Shown here piece by piece: positions 7,468-15,192 of a stretch of DNA of 19,291 bases. The notes under the pieces are model-generated. The model was given only the letters and a program-made list of their open reading frames with translations, did no database searches and was not told where the DNA came from. Location of the stretch: contig CAZUZF010000016.1 of assembly GCA_964624955.1 (NCBI GenBank), forward strand, positions 1 to 19,291. The letters are read 5' to 3'. Both the position numbers and the translations under genes were made by a program. Position 1 is the stretch's first letter. Every line of letters begins with the position of its first letter. Origin of the DNA: JACQHJ01 sp964624955 (lineage in GTDB: Bacteria; Patescibacteriota; Microgenomatia; Levybacterales; UBA12049).

Positions 7468-7493
7468 CAGTGCTTGTCAAGAGGCAAAGATTT

Positions 7494-9260
7494 TTATTTA
7501 CTAAACCAAGCTTCTAATATCTTTTTAGCAATTGGTCCTGCTACATTACTTCCCTCTCCACTATTTTCTGAAAGAACTGTAACTATAATCTGAGGATTAT
7601 AGGCTGGTGCAAATAGCGTAATCCATGCATGGGGTTTTTGATTAGGAGTTGTTTCAGCGGTTCCGGTTTTGCAGGCTATTGTAATTTGTCGCATGTCTGC
7701 TGATCCTGATGCAGGATCTATTGATAAGATATTTTTGCCATCAACTTTTAAGTTTTTGTTTTTTACTTTAAAGTTAAAAAGAGGCCAAGCAACTCCACCT
7801 GGACTGCAGCTTTCAACCATCCCCTGCCTTATTAAACCAAAGGATTTTTCATCTAGAAGATCTTTTTCTAAAACAAAAGGTTTTTGGTCCTTAATTAGAT
7901 GTGGTCTAAAAAGAACACCTTTATTGGCTATAGCTTGCGTCCAACCGTTTACTTGCAGGGGTGTAGTAACTAAAAATCCTTGTCCTATTCCATAGTGGTA
8001 TGTGTCCCCCAAATACCAAGGCTCTCCAATTGTTTTTTCCTTCCATTCAACTGTTGGCAGTACTCCCTTTTCTTCCCCGACCAAATCAATACCTAAAACC
8101 TCTCCTATTCCAAATCTTTGTGCAGTCTTAGAAATTGTATCTACTCCGGTCTTTTGGGCAAGCTTGTAAAAGAAGATGTCGTTTGATCTTTTAATTCCTT
8201 TAACAATATTGACATTCCCATCCATCCTTCCATAATTTGTGTAATACCAATTGGCAAAAGAAAATGTGCCAATCTTCAGTACGCCAGTATCTTCCACCTC
8301 AAAATTTTCATCAATAATATTGTTTTTTAAAGCAGCCGAGGCAACTACAAGCTTAAAAGTTGAGCCTGGTGGATAAACTCCTGAAATTGCCCTATTTAAA
8401 AGTGGCTGATTTTGGGAATCCAAAAGTATTGAATCTAATGAAAGATAGCTACTGTCTGTTGCAGTTTTATAATTTTGTCCCAAAGTAAAAAGGTTTGGAT
8501 CAAAGGAAGGCTTACTTACCAAAGATAAAATTTCTCCTTTAGGAGTTGAGACAATTGCAGCTCCTTTTTTAACGTCCTTCATTGTTTCATAAACCTTTAT
8601 CTGAAGGTCAATATCAAGTGTAAGTGTTACATTTTGTCCAGAAACCGGCTCATCTTTGCCCAGTTTTCTGATAATATTACCCGTTGAATCAATTTCAAAA
8701 AGTTCTCTTCCATCAACTCCTTTTAATCTTCCCTCAAGTACTGCTTCTACACCGTCAATCCCCACAACGTCATTTGCATTGTAGTCGGAAAACAAAGGAT
8801 CTTTTAATTGAGCTTGGCTTATTTGCCCTAAATAACCTAAGACATGCGAAGTTATCTGTCTATATGGATACTGTCTTAGAGTATCTATCTCCAAATCTTT
8901 TTTTCCTTTTGCAATTTCCAAAAGTGCCCTTTGACTATCCAAAAATATTGGTTTGCCCTTTACGTTTTCCCTAAATCCGGGAATATTATAAACAAGAGCT
9001 TTTCCACTCCTATCAAAAATTATTCCCCTTGGAGCATGGACTATGACTGTCTTTGTCCTGTTTGTATCAGAAAGGCTTCTGTAATAGGAGCCTTTAACAA
9101 TTTGCAGATAGAAAGTTCTTGAAATTAGGATTGCAAAAAAGACAATAAAAATAAGAGGCAAAAATAAAGACCTAATGCTTGTTTTTGAACCACTCCATTG
9201 CCTTTTTTTATATACATCTGAAATTATGCTTTCGGAAAAAGCATCTCCAATTTTAACCAT
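7494..9260 (-). CDS. mrdA: Penicillin-binding protein 2 (elongasome transpeptidase)
   Basis: 588 residues. Class B PBP: cytoplasmic tail ~1-28, one transmembrane anchor ~29-51, dimerisation/pedestal domain ~70-205 (HAPRGIIFDRSGKAL is the typical opening), then the transpeptidase domain. The catalytic triad motifs are visible: Ser300-Thr-Phe-Lys303, Ser359-Asn-Asp361, and Lys531-Thr-Gly in ACKTGTAET. It cross-links peptidoglycan outside the membrane during lateral growth, normally with the RodA polymerase, which is not in this window. The ATG overlaps the mreD stop by 8 bp (ATGGTTAA), so translation is probably coupled. A segment of ~30 residues before the KTG motif (~495-527) is unusually polar. 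mreBCD context and the motifs favour PBP2 over FtsI. Confidence 0.93.
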   Translation of the reverse strand: MVKIGDAFSESIISDVYKKRQWSGSKTSIRSLFLPLIFIVFFAILISRTFYLQIVKGSYYRSLSDTNRTKTVIVHAPRGIIFDRSGKALVYNIPGFRENVKGKPIFLDSQRALLEIAKGKKDLEIDTLRQYPYRQITSHVLGYLGQISQAQLKDPLFSDYNANDVVGIDGVEAVLEGRLKGVDGRELFEIDSTGNIIRKLGKDEPVSGQNVTLTLDIDLQIKVYETMKDVKKGAAIVSTPKGEILSLVSKPSFDPNLFTLGQNYKTATDSSYLSLDSILLDSQNQPLLNRAISGVYPPGSTFKLVVASAALKNNIIDENFEVEDTGVLKIGTFSFANWYYTNYGRMDGNVNIVKGIKRSNDIFFYKLAQKTGVDTISKTAQRFGIGEVLGIDLVGEEKGVLPTVEWKEKTIGEPWYLGDTYHYGIGQGFLVTTPLQVNGWTQAIANKGVLFRPHLIKDQKPFVLEKDLLDEKSFGLIRQGMVESCSPGGVAWPLFNFKVKNKNLKVDGKNILSIDPASGSADMRQITIACKTGTAETTPNQKPHAWITLFAPAYNPQIIVTVLSENSGEGSNVAGPIAKKILEAWFSK

Positions 9261-9669
9261 TCTCTTTTCTTTTAAAACTTACTTTTTTAATAATTTCAAA
9301 GAGGGTTATGGCAACTGCTATACTTATTGCCGATTGTAAAATGACGTTTCCCCTTTGAGATAAAATTAAAAAGAAAAAACTAGATAAAAATGTACTAAGA
9401 GCGATAAAATATTTTGTATTGATTTCAAATTTTTTCTCATAGGCAAGTATTAAAAAAACTAATAAAACCAAAAATAAACTAGTCAGCCCTACTGTTTTAA
9501 ATAAAATAATATCGAGTAAAATGCCAAAGATAAAAGCAAGAAGAAATACAGTATAGTCTCTAAAAATAACCGTTGCAACAACCAATAATGGGATAGTTAA
9601 GGGAATTGTTGTTATTGAACTCTCAAAAATAAGACCGATTGTTAGTAAAATTATAAAGAAAAGCTTCAT
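9253..9669 (-). CDS. mreD: Rod-shape-determining membrane protein MreD
   Basis: 138 residues, almost entirely hydrophobic with about five membrane segments (~2-22, ~24-36, ~40-58, ~62-76, ~87-125) and a basic C-terminal tail (KKVSFKRKENG). MreD sequences are weakly conserved, so the call rests on size, topology and position between mreC and mrdA. In other bacteria it sits in the inner membrane and contacts MreC and the PBP2/RodA pair. Its ATG overlaps the mreC stop by one base (TAATG), and an AGGA lies just upstream, a plausible ribosome re-initiation site. It in turn overlaps mrdA by 8 bp. Confidence 0.85.
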   Translation of the reverse strand: MKLFFIILLTIGLIFESSITTIPLTIPLLVVATVIFRDYTVFLLAFIFGILLDIILFKTVGLTSLFLVLLVFLILAYEKKFEINTKYFIALSTFLSSFFFLILSQRGNVILQSAISIAVAITLFEIIKKVSFKRKENG

Positions 9670-10457
9670 TAATATCCTACAACTATAAAAACAATAGATA
9701 GGTGGCTAAAGTCTAAAAGTGATTTTATCCTGGCAACCTGGAAAAGATCACTTGGATTTTTATTTATAGATACAATTTCCCCAATAACCAAATTGGGTAA
9801 AATCGTATTGTTTAAATCCCCTTCTCCTTTGGTTAAAATAAAGTCTTGTAATTTTAACTCTTGGGACAAGATAACGTTATCCAAAATCATTTCTCCCCCA
9901 CCCTGTCCTTTTAATACTCCTTGGGCGCGAGTTTGAAGAGTTTGGGATGTAGTCGAAAAGCTTGAATTTGTTACAAGAGTAACTTTAGAAGTATGATCCA
10001 GTGTTTGGGAAATTTTTCCAACAAGATTGTCTTTTAAAACAACCGCCATGCCATTATTTATCCCGTCTTTTTCTCCTTTGTCTATAATCAGACTTTCTAA
10101 AGAAGTGACTCCAGGGATAAAAGAAGGAGCGCTTATAACTCTTGCTTCCAAAAGCTCTTGGCTTTTTGGATATTGAACTTGAAACTGGTCTCTTAAGGCT
10201 TTGTTATCTAAAATAATTTTTTGTTGATCAACAATCTTTTTAGAAAGCTGCAGATTTTGTTTTTTTAGATCATCAATTTTTTTATTTGTTCCAATTCCTA
10301 AAGTAAGGTTATATGTGAATGATTGTATTGGAGAAAAAATATTTTGAACAAAAGAGGAAATGGGTTTAAATATGGGAAGCTTAAAAAGAAAAAATATTAA
10401 GATAGAAAGTGTTAAAAAAAGTAAAAAAATATAGATCCAATTTTTTCTTTTTTGCAT
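9669..10457 (-). CDS. mreC: Rod-shape-determining protein MreC
   Basis: 262 residues. A short basic N-terminus (MQKRKNW) and one transmembrane helix (~7-27) are followed by a helical/coiled-coil segment (~57-92, NKKIDDLKKQNLQLSKKI and on) and the two-lobed beta domain (~100-262). The latter has the family pattern of ARVISAPSF, LIIDKGEKDGINNGMAVV and VGKISQTLDHTSKVTLVTN. MreC assembles outside the membrane and activates PBP2. Length is close to typical for the family. The gene starts 38 nt after the phosphatase-like gene, and a promoter-like sequence in that gap could give mreCD-mrdA expression independent of mreB. The next gene overlaps by 1 nt. Confidence 0.94.
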   Translation of the reverse strand: MQKRKNWIYIFLLFLTLSILIFFLFKLPIFKPISSFVQNIFSPIQSFTYNLTLGIGTNKKIDDLKKQNLQLSKKIVDQQKIILDNKALRDQFQVQYPKSQELLEARVISAPSFIPGVTSLESLIIDKGEKDGINNGMAVVLKDNLVGKISQTLDHTSKVTLVTNSSFSTTSQTLQTRAQGVLKGQGGGEMILDNVILSQELKLQDFILTKGEGDLNNTILPNLVIGEIVSINKNPSDLFQVARIKSLLDFSHLSIVFIVVGY

Positions 10458-10463
10458 GGAACC

Positions 10464-10492
10464 ATTTTAGACTGTTTGAGAATGGTATACAA
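10464..10492 (-). promoter_or_regulatory. Possible internal promoter for mreC-mreD-mrdA
   Basis: TTGTAT (10492-10487), 17-nt spacer, TAAAAT (10469-10464), ending 6 nt before the mreC ATG: the same leaderless geometry as other genes here. The -35 is poor (3 of 6), so this is tentative. Confidence 0.4.
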
Positions 10493-10495
10493 GTT

Positions 10496-10933
10496 TTAGG
10501 GGTTTTGTAATCTGGCAATTAAGTTATCAACCTTCTTCTTTATTTTCTCAAAGGCTTCTTCTGTTTTGGCTATTTTTATCAAATCACTATCAAATTTGTT
10601 TGTATCTTCAATGTCCCAAATTTCATAGTTTTTGGAGCTAAAGCCAAAGTTTTTTTTACAAAATTCGTAAGTTTTAGTATCCATAAAAATTGTATAATCC
10701 CCCTTTTGCAAAAGTTTATCTGTAGTTTTTTGAAACATAAAACTCATATATGGAGAAAGTTTATTTTTTTGAATAATTCTTTGCGCTAACCAGCTAATAG
10801 GACCTTTAAGGTCATCACCTGCTATGATACCGCTTGAAAAACATTTAAGGTTTTTTGGCTTTTTGGAGTTGAAATAACTTTCTGCAAGCCTTGATCTATA
10901 TATATTTCCATCACAAATAAAGTCAACTGTCAT
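10496..10933 (-). CDS. Low-molecular-weight protein tyrosine phosphatase-like protein
   Basis: 145 residues, the usual size of the LMW-PTP/arsenate reductase fold. The N-terminus has the phosphate-binding loop Cys7-x5-Arg13-Ser14 in DFICDGNIYRSRLAESYF, aligning with the family's FVCxGNxCRSPxAE. The second Cys and the Pro of the classical loop are replaced by Tyr12 and Arg15. A general-acid candidate, Asp110 (WDIEDTNKFD, ~106-115), lies where the family has its DP loop, but the Pro is missing. The C-terminal helix (EEAFEKIKKKVDNLIARL) also fits the fold. The family removes phosphate from tyrosine, and LMW-PTPs often regulate bacterial tyrosine kinases or capsule export. It sits 8 nt after mreB and 38 nt before mreC, in the shape operon. 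Substrate unknown; low activity is possible given the loop changes. Confidence 0.75.
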   Translation of the reverse strand: MTVDFICDGNIYRSRLAESYFNSKKPKNLKCFSSGIIAGDDLKGPISWLAQRIIQKNKLSPYMSFMFQKTTDKLLQKGDYTIFMDTKTYEFCKKNFGFSSKNYEIWDIEDTNKFDSDLIKIAKTEEAFEKIKKKVDNLIARLQNP

Positions 10934-10941
10934 ATCTTTTT

Positions 10942-12042
10942 TTAGGAAAGACCGCCTATTACCTTTACCCTATTTAAAAGATTTTCATCTTCCAATACTT
11001 TTCCTGTACCTCTGACAACCGAAGTTAGGGGATCCTCAGATAAAATTACTGGAATATGAATTCGCTCAATTATTAAATGGTCAAGACCAGCTAGTTTTGA
11101 CCCCCCGCCTGTTAAAAGTATTCCGTGTTCTAAAATATCGCTTGTTAACTCTGGAGGAGATTCTTCTAAGATATCTGCAATTGCGTCAACAATTTGAGCT
11201 ACAACTGGAGACAGAGCTTCTCTAACCTCAACTTCTGTAATTTTTAGGCTCTTGGGAAGACCGGTTTCAATATCTCTTCCTCTTATAATTGCGTTTCTTT
11301 CATTTGGCTTATCCAGGGTTTGATTCTCTTTGCTTTGGGGTTTTTGTTTTGATCTCTGAGATTGATAGGCACTACCAATGGTTAGCTTTAAATCTTCTGC
11401 TGTTTTTTCCCCTATTAAAAGTCCATGCCTTAGCCTTATATAATGGGATATGGCATTATCCATATCGTCTCCTGCAATCCTCAATGATTTTCCAACCACT
11501 ATGCCTCCTAAAGAGATAACCGCAATTTCGGTTGTTCCGCCTCCAATATCAACCACCATTACTCCTTTTGGAGAAAAAACTGAAATTTCTTCTCCAATTG
11601 CGGCAGACATAGACTCTTCTATTAAATACGCTTGTCTTGCGCCTGCTGATAATGCTGCTTCCCAAACAGCTCTTCTTTCAACCTCTGTAACAGCGGATGG
11701 GATACCGATAACAATTCGAGGTCTTGAGAACGCTTTCGGAAGAGTGCTGCCCACCTCATGCACCTGTTGGATATAATGAGATATCATAGCAAGGGTTGCG
11801 TCGAAATCAGCGATAACCCCTCCCTTTAACGGTCGGATAGTTACAATTGCCGCAGGGGTTTTCCCTATCATTTTCTTTGCCTCAGCTCCTATCGCAATAA
11901 CTTTCTTTGATTTTTTGTGCATCGCAACAACTGAGGGTTCTCTAATAACAATTCCCTTTCCTCTTACCCATACAAGTGTATTTGCGGTTCCCAAATCAAT
12001 ACCGATATCATGGGAAAAAAATGAAAAAATTTTGTCTAACAT
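10942..12042 (-). CDS. mreB: Rod-shape-determining actin homologue MreB
   Basis: 366 residues. ATP-binding motifs: phosphate-1 at ~13-25 (IGIDLGTANTLVW), phosphate-2 at ~161-179 (VMVVDIGGGTTEIAVISLG) and the adenosine motif at ~308-320 (ILLTGGGSKLAGL). The first ten residues (MLDKIFSFFS) form an amphipathic, membrane-binding helix like that of many MreBs. MreB polymerises on the inner membrane and guides elongation synthases. Between IGSAY (~222-226) and RGRD (~254-257) there are 27 residues rich in Gln, Lys and Ser, where many MreBs have about ten. It is the first gene of the mreB-phosphatase-mreC-mreD-mrdA operon, and 100 bp separate it from the divergent O-antigen-ligase-like gene. Confidence 0.97.
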   Translation of the reverse strand: MLDKIFSFFSHDIGIDLGTANTLVWVRGKGIVIREPSVVAMHKKSKKVIAIGAEAKKMIGKTPAAIVTIRPLKGGVIADFDATLAMISHYIQQVHEVGSTLPKAFSRPRIVIGIPSAVTEVERRAVWEAALSAGARQAYLIEESMSAAIGEEISVFSPKGVMVVDIGGGTTEIAVISLGGIVVGKSLRIAGDDMDNAISHYIRLRHGLLIGEKTAEDLKLTIGSAYQSQRSKQKPQSKENQTLDKPNERNAIIRGRDIETGLPKSLKITEVEVREALSPVVAQIVDAIADILEESPPELTSDILEHGILLTGGGSKLAGLDHLIIERIHIPVILSEDPLTSVVRGTGKVLEDENLLNRVKVIGGLS

Positions 12043-12047
12043 AAAAG

Positions 12048-12076
12048 CTTATATACTTATAAGTTGGTAGTTATAA
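12048..12076 (-). promoter_or_regulatory. Candidate mreB promoter
   Basis: On the minus strand, TTATAA (12076-12071), 17-nt spacer, TATAAG (12053-12048), ending 5 nt before the ATG. TATATA at 12055-12050 is an overlapping alternative. The region is so AT-rich that several registers are possible, so the exact boxes are uncertain. Confidence 0.35.
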
Positions 12077-12083
12077 TATCATC

Positions 12084-12112
12084 TTGTTAGTTAATTTCCA
12101 ATATGTTAGGAT
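12084..12112 (+). promoter_or_regulatory. Candidate promoter of the O-antigen-ligase-like gene
   Basis: TTGTTA (12084-12089), 17-nt spacer, TAGGAT (12107-12112), with a TGn extension at 12104-12106. Expected start near 12119 gives a leader of about 24 nt before the ATG at 12143. The leader shows no clear Shine-Dalgarno motif. Confidence 0.4.
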
Positions 12113-12142
12113 ATTTTAACTTACCGGTAAATCAAACTCTAA

Positions 12143-14629
12143 ATGAAGTTATTAAATATTTTAAACAAGACAATTGAGTACTCCTTTTATCTTCTCTTCT
12201 TCCTCGTCCCTCTTGCCCTAACAGGAGACACATCAGAACTTTTTGAATTTAATAAGCTTTGGGTAACTTTTATCTTAACAATTGTAATAGGAACTGCCTG
12301 GATTTTAAAAATGGTAATAAAAGGGCAGGTTTTAATCCAAAAAACACCTTTGGATATCCCTATTTTTATTTTTTTAGGCTCCCAAATTTTATCAACCATT
12401 TTTTCAATTGACATGCATGTGTCTTTGTGGGGATATTACTCAAGATTTAACGGCGGACTCTTATCAATCATCTCTTATATATTTCTCTACTTTGCTTTTG
12501 TTTCAAATTACAAAGATTTAAATGATGGCAAAGAGAATCCAAATATTGGTTTTTCTCAAATTCTGCTGTTTTTGGGGGGAGTTTTAGTCTTTTTCACAGG
12601 AAACTTTATTGCCGCTCAAGCCGTAAAAGCAGGAAGCTCTTCTATGATTCCTTTCCAAATGCTTATCTCATTAGTTACTGCTGTATCCTCCCTTGCCCTT
12701 TTTATGAAAGCTGTTAAGGGATCATTTTTTAAAAAATCGTTTTTTGCCATTTTAGTTTCTTTCGTAGTAGTAATTTTGTGGGGACTTCCCTCTCATTTCG
12801 GCTTCGACCCAACCTGTCTTTTATTTAGGGGCACGTTGGATGTATCCTGCTGGACTGTTGATTTCCAGCCAAAGATCAGAGTCTTTTCAACCCTTGGCCA
12901 GCCTGCATGGCTGGCTGCGTATATAGTCGCACTTCTTCCTTTATCTTTAGTAATTTTGCTTAATTTCATAAAGGAAAGAAATATTGTTTTTAATAAACCT
13001 TTTAAGAATTATAATTTAATATTTACTCTATCGTTGTTTCTTTTTATATTAGCTTCCTATCTTATGCTTTTATATACGTTATCCCGGGGCGCAATTATTG
13101 CCGGCTGGCTTTCCTTTTTGCTTTTGGCTCTTTTTTATATCTGGTTTTATGTCAGACCCAAATTTAACAAGAAAAATATAAGTTTGGAATTTAAAGCGGC
13201 AGGTACAGTGGTTGTATTAATTGTCGCTATTACATTTTTAAACGGCCAGCCATTTTCATTTTTAGACATTTTTACCCTAAAAGGAATCCAAGGAAGACTT
13301 GCAAAACCTGTTATAACAGAGGAAGGCAAAAAGAGAGCCGTGCCTACCCCGACTCCAATCCCTGCCGTAAGAGGAGAATTAGGCGGAACAGATTCAGGAA
13401 CAATCAGGTTATATGTTTGGAAAGGAGCGATTGAAATTTGGAAAAACTATCCCATTTTTGGCTCAGGACTTGAAACATATGCTTTTTCGTATTATAAATT
13501 TAGACCCCAGGGCCATAACCTGACAAGCGAATGGAACTATTTATATAACAAGGCACATAATGAATTCTTAAACTACCTTGCCACAACCGGAACCGTTGGC
13601 ATTGTCTCTTATCTTCTTATGATAGGCTACTTTCTCTATTTATCTTTAAAGTATTTAATTACTAAACTAAAAAACCCATCAAGACAAGATTTGGTTATTT
13701 ATTCCCTTTTAATTGGTTATTTGGGTATTTTAATTACAAATTTCTTTGGCTTTAGTGTAGTTTATATCAATATTTTGTTCTATATTTTTCCCGCTTTTGT
13801 TTTTATACTTTCAGGAAAAATTGACTTTCAAAAAAAATATTCGTTCTCTTTTAACAAGGAGAAAAACCAAAATTATATTGCCTCCAGTCCCCAAAAAGGA
13901 ATATCTATAATAGTTTTGTTAGTGGCTTTATATCTTATTTTTGTTCTGGCAAGATTTTGGCAGGCTGACAGATATTATTATCTTGGCTACAATCTTGATA
14001 GAAGCCAGGATTTTCAAGGGGCTTATCAATATCTTCAATTGGCGGTTAATACAAGACCAAGCGAACCTGTTTTTAGGGATGAGCTTGCCTTAAACAATGC
14101 GATTTTGGGATCAGCAATTATCTACCAAACGCAGTCTGAGCCTAACGAACAAAGCCAAAATCTTGCAAAACAATTAATTGAAGCTTCTATTAATACAAGT
14201 GATAAGCTGATACAAGATTATCCAAATAACATAGTTTTTTATAAAACAAGGGTTAGAATCTTTTACACTCTTTCCCAAGTTAATCCTCAGTATTCAATCC
14301 AGGCTTTGGAGGCTGTTAAAAAGGCGCAAACACTTGCTCCAACAGATGCTGATATTTCATATAATCTAGGTGTTCTAACAGGACAAACTGGTGATGTTAA
14401 AAAAGGTATTGAGATTTTAGAAAACACAGTTAAATTAAAACCAAATTACACTAATGCATATTATGCCCTTGGAATTTTTTACCATCAGCTTGCAGTTAAC
14501 GATAATGAAAAGGTTATAAATAGAGACTTTGCAGTCAAAGCAATAGATTACATGAAGCTACTTATTAAAAACTTTGGTCCAAACGAACAGGCCCAAACCG
14601 CAATTACTACCTGGGAAAAACAGCTTTAA
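12143..14629 (+). CDS. O-antigen ligase-like (Wzy_C) polytopic protein with C-terminal TPR domain
   Basis: 828 residues. The N-terminal ~600 residues hold about a dozen membrane helices. Family hallmarks are FSTLGQPAWLAAYI (~248-261), TLSRGAIIAGW with conserved Arg315 (~312-322), and the large outer loop with FGSGLETYAFSYYKF (~439-453), His458 and KAHNEFLNYLATTGTVGI (~470-487), the Wzy_C core. After the last membrane helix (~586-604) come TPR-like repeats (~610-828), for example ALEAVKKAQTLAPTDADISY and EILENTVKLKPNYTNAYYAL. The superfamily transfers lipid-linked glycans to lipid A, proteins or other acceptors. A CPR cell has no obvious LPS, so the acceptor here (S-layer or other surface protein, wall polymer) is unknown. 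A PTPTPIP stretch (~400-406) sits in the outer loop. def starts 18 nt downstream. Confidence 0.85.
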   Translation: MKLLNILNKTIEYSFYLLFFLVPLALTGDTSELFEFNKLWVTFILTIVIGTAWILKMVIKGQVLIQKTPLDIPIFIFLGSQILSTIFSIDMHVSLWGYYSRFNGGLLSIISYIFLYFAFVSNYKDLNDGKENPNIGFSQILLFLGGVLVFFTGNFIAAQAVKAGSSSMIPFQMLISLVTAVSSLALFMKAVKGSFFKKSFFAILVSFVVVILWGLPSHFGFDPTCLLFRGTLDVSCWTVDFQPKIRVFSTLGQPAWLAAYIVALLPLSLVILLNFIKERNIVFNKPFKNYNLIFTLSLFLFILASYLMLLYTLSRGAIIAGWLSFLLLALFYIWFYVRPKFNKKNISLEFKAAGTVVVLIVAITFLNGQPFSFLDIFTLKGIQGRLAKPVITEEGKKRAVPTPTPIPAVRGELGGTDSGTIRLYVWKGAIEIWKNYPIFGSGLETYAFSYYKFRPQGHNLTSEWNYLYNKAHNEFLNYLATTGTVGIVSYLLMIGYFLYLSLKYLITKLKNPSRQDLVIYSLLIGYLGILITNFFGFSVVYINILFYIFPAFVFILSGKIDFQKKYSFSFNKEKNQNYIASSPQKGISIIVLLVALYLIFVLARFWQADRYYYLGYNLDRSQDFQGAYQYLQLAVNTRPSEPVFRDELALNNAILGSAIIYQTQSEPNEQSQNLAKQLIEASINTSDKLIQDYPNNIVFYKTRVRIFYTLSQVNPQYSIQALEAVKKAQTLAPTDADISYNLGVLTGQTGDVKKGIEILENTVKLKPNYTNAYYALGIFYHQLAVNDNEKVINRDFAVKAIDYMKLLIKNFGPNEQAQTAITTWEKQL

Positions 14630-14638
14630 TGGTATAAT
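14630..14638 (+). promoter_or_regulatory. Extended -10 promoter of def
   Basis: TGG-TATAAT: a TGn extended -10 (14630-14638) with no recognisable -35. It starts just after the upstream stop codon. The -10 ends 9 nt before the ATG at 14648, predicting a 0-3 nt leader. AAAGG at 14641-14645 could serve as ribosome-binding site only on a read-through transcript. Confidence 0.55.
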
Positions 14639-14647
14639 TAAAGGTAA

Positions 14648-15190
14648 ATGTTACAAATATTAAATGCGCCTACGGAGGTTTTATCTAAAAAAGCTGTTTC
14701 TATAAAATCTGTAGACAACTCCCTTTTGTCTCTTATAGATAAAATGGCAAAGGCTTTAGAGGCTGCGACTGATCCGGTTGGAGTCGGTCTTGCAGCACCT
14801 CAGGTTGGAAAATCAATTGCCCTTTTTATCATAAAACCAAAAGTTAATTCTAAAATTTATGTTTTTATAAATCCAAAAATTATTGATCAAAAACCATTAC
14901 TAAAAACAAAAAAGGGAATGAAACATAAAAAACTTGAGGGTTGCTTGTCATTAAAAGACGTCTGGGGCGAAGTTGAAAGATCAGAAGAGATTACCCTTCA
15001 GTATTTGGACAGAGCGGGAATGAAACATAAGAAGACATTTACGGGGTTTTTAGCTACAATTATTCAGCATGAAATGGATCATTTAGAAGGCGTTTTATTT
15101 CCCAGACGTGTTTTGGAGCAAAAAGGAAAGCTATACAAAAGTGAAAAAGATGAAAAAGGACAGGATGTTTTTGAGGAAATAAAAATTTAA
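14648..15190 (+). CDS. def: Peptide deformylase
   Basis: 180 residues. It removes the N-formyl group from nascent proteins on the ribosome. All three metal-site motifs are present: GVGLAAPQ (45-52), EGCLSL with Cys99 as metal ligand (97-102), and QHEMDHLEG with His141, Glu142 and His145 (140-148). The hexapeptide GMKHKK occurs twice, just before the EGCLS motif (~90-95) and again at ~124-129; the first copy belongs to a lysine-rich loop that looks inserted compared with common deformylases. The C-terminal ~25 residues are Lys/Glu-rich. The gene follows the ligase-like gene by 18 nt and has its own extended -10. fmt, the partner enzyme that adds the formyl group, lies about 420 bp downstream, separated by one opposing small gene. 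Confidence 0.96.
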   Translation: MLQILNAPTEVLSKKAVSIKSVDNSLLSLIDKMAKALEAATDPVGVGLAAPQVGKSIALFIIKPKVNSKIYVFINPKIIDQKPLLKTKKGMKHKKLEGCLSLKDVWGEVERSEEITLQYLDRAGMKHKKTFTGFLATIIQHEMDHLEGVLFPRRVLEQKGKLYKSEKDEKGQDVFEEIKI

Positions 15191-15192
15191 TA

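Noticed and set aside
7669..7995. 108-codon plus-strand frame opposite mrdA
   Set aside because: Antisense to the transpeptidase domain, with no promoter or family motif.
11450..11776. 108-codon plus-strand frame opposite mreB
   Set aside because: Fully antisense to a strongly conserved gene; its Ser/Thr/Ile/Pro-rich translation looks like a shadow of mreB codons.
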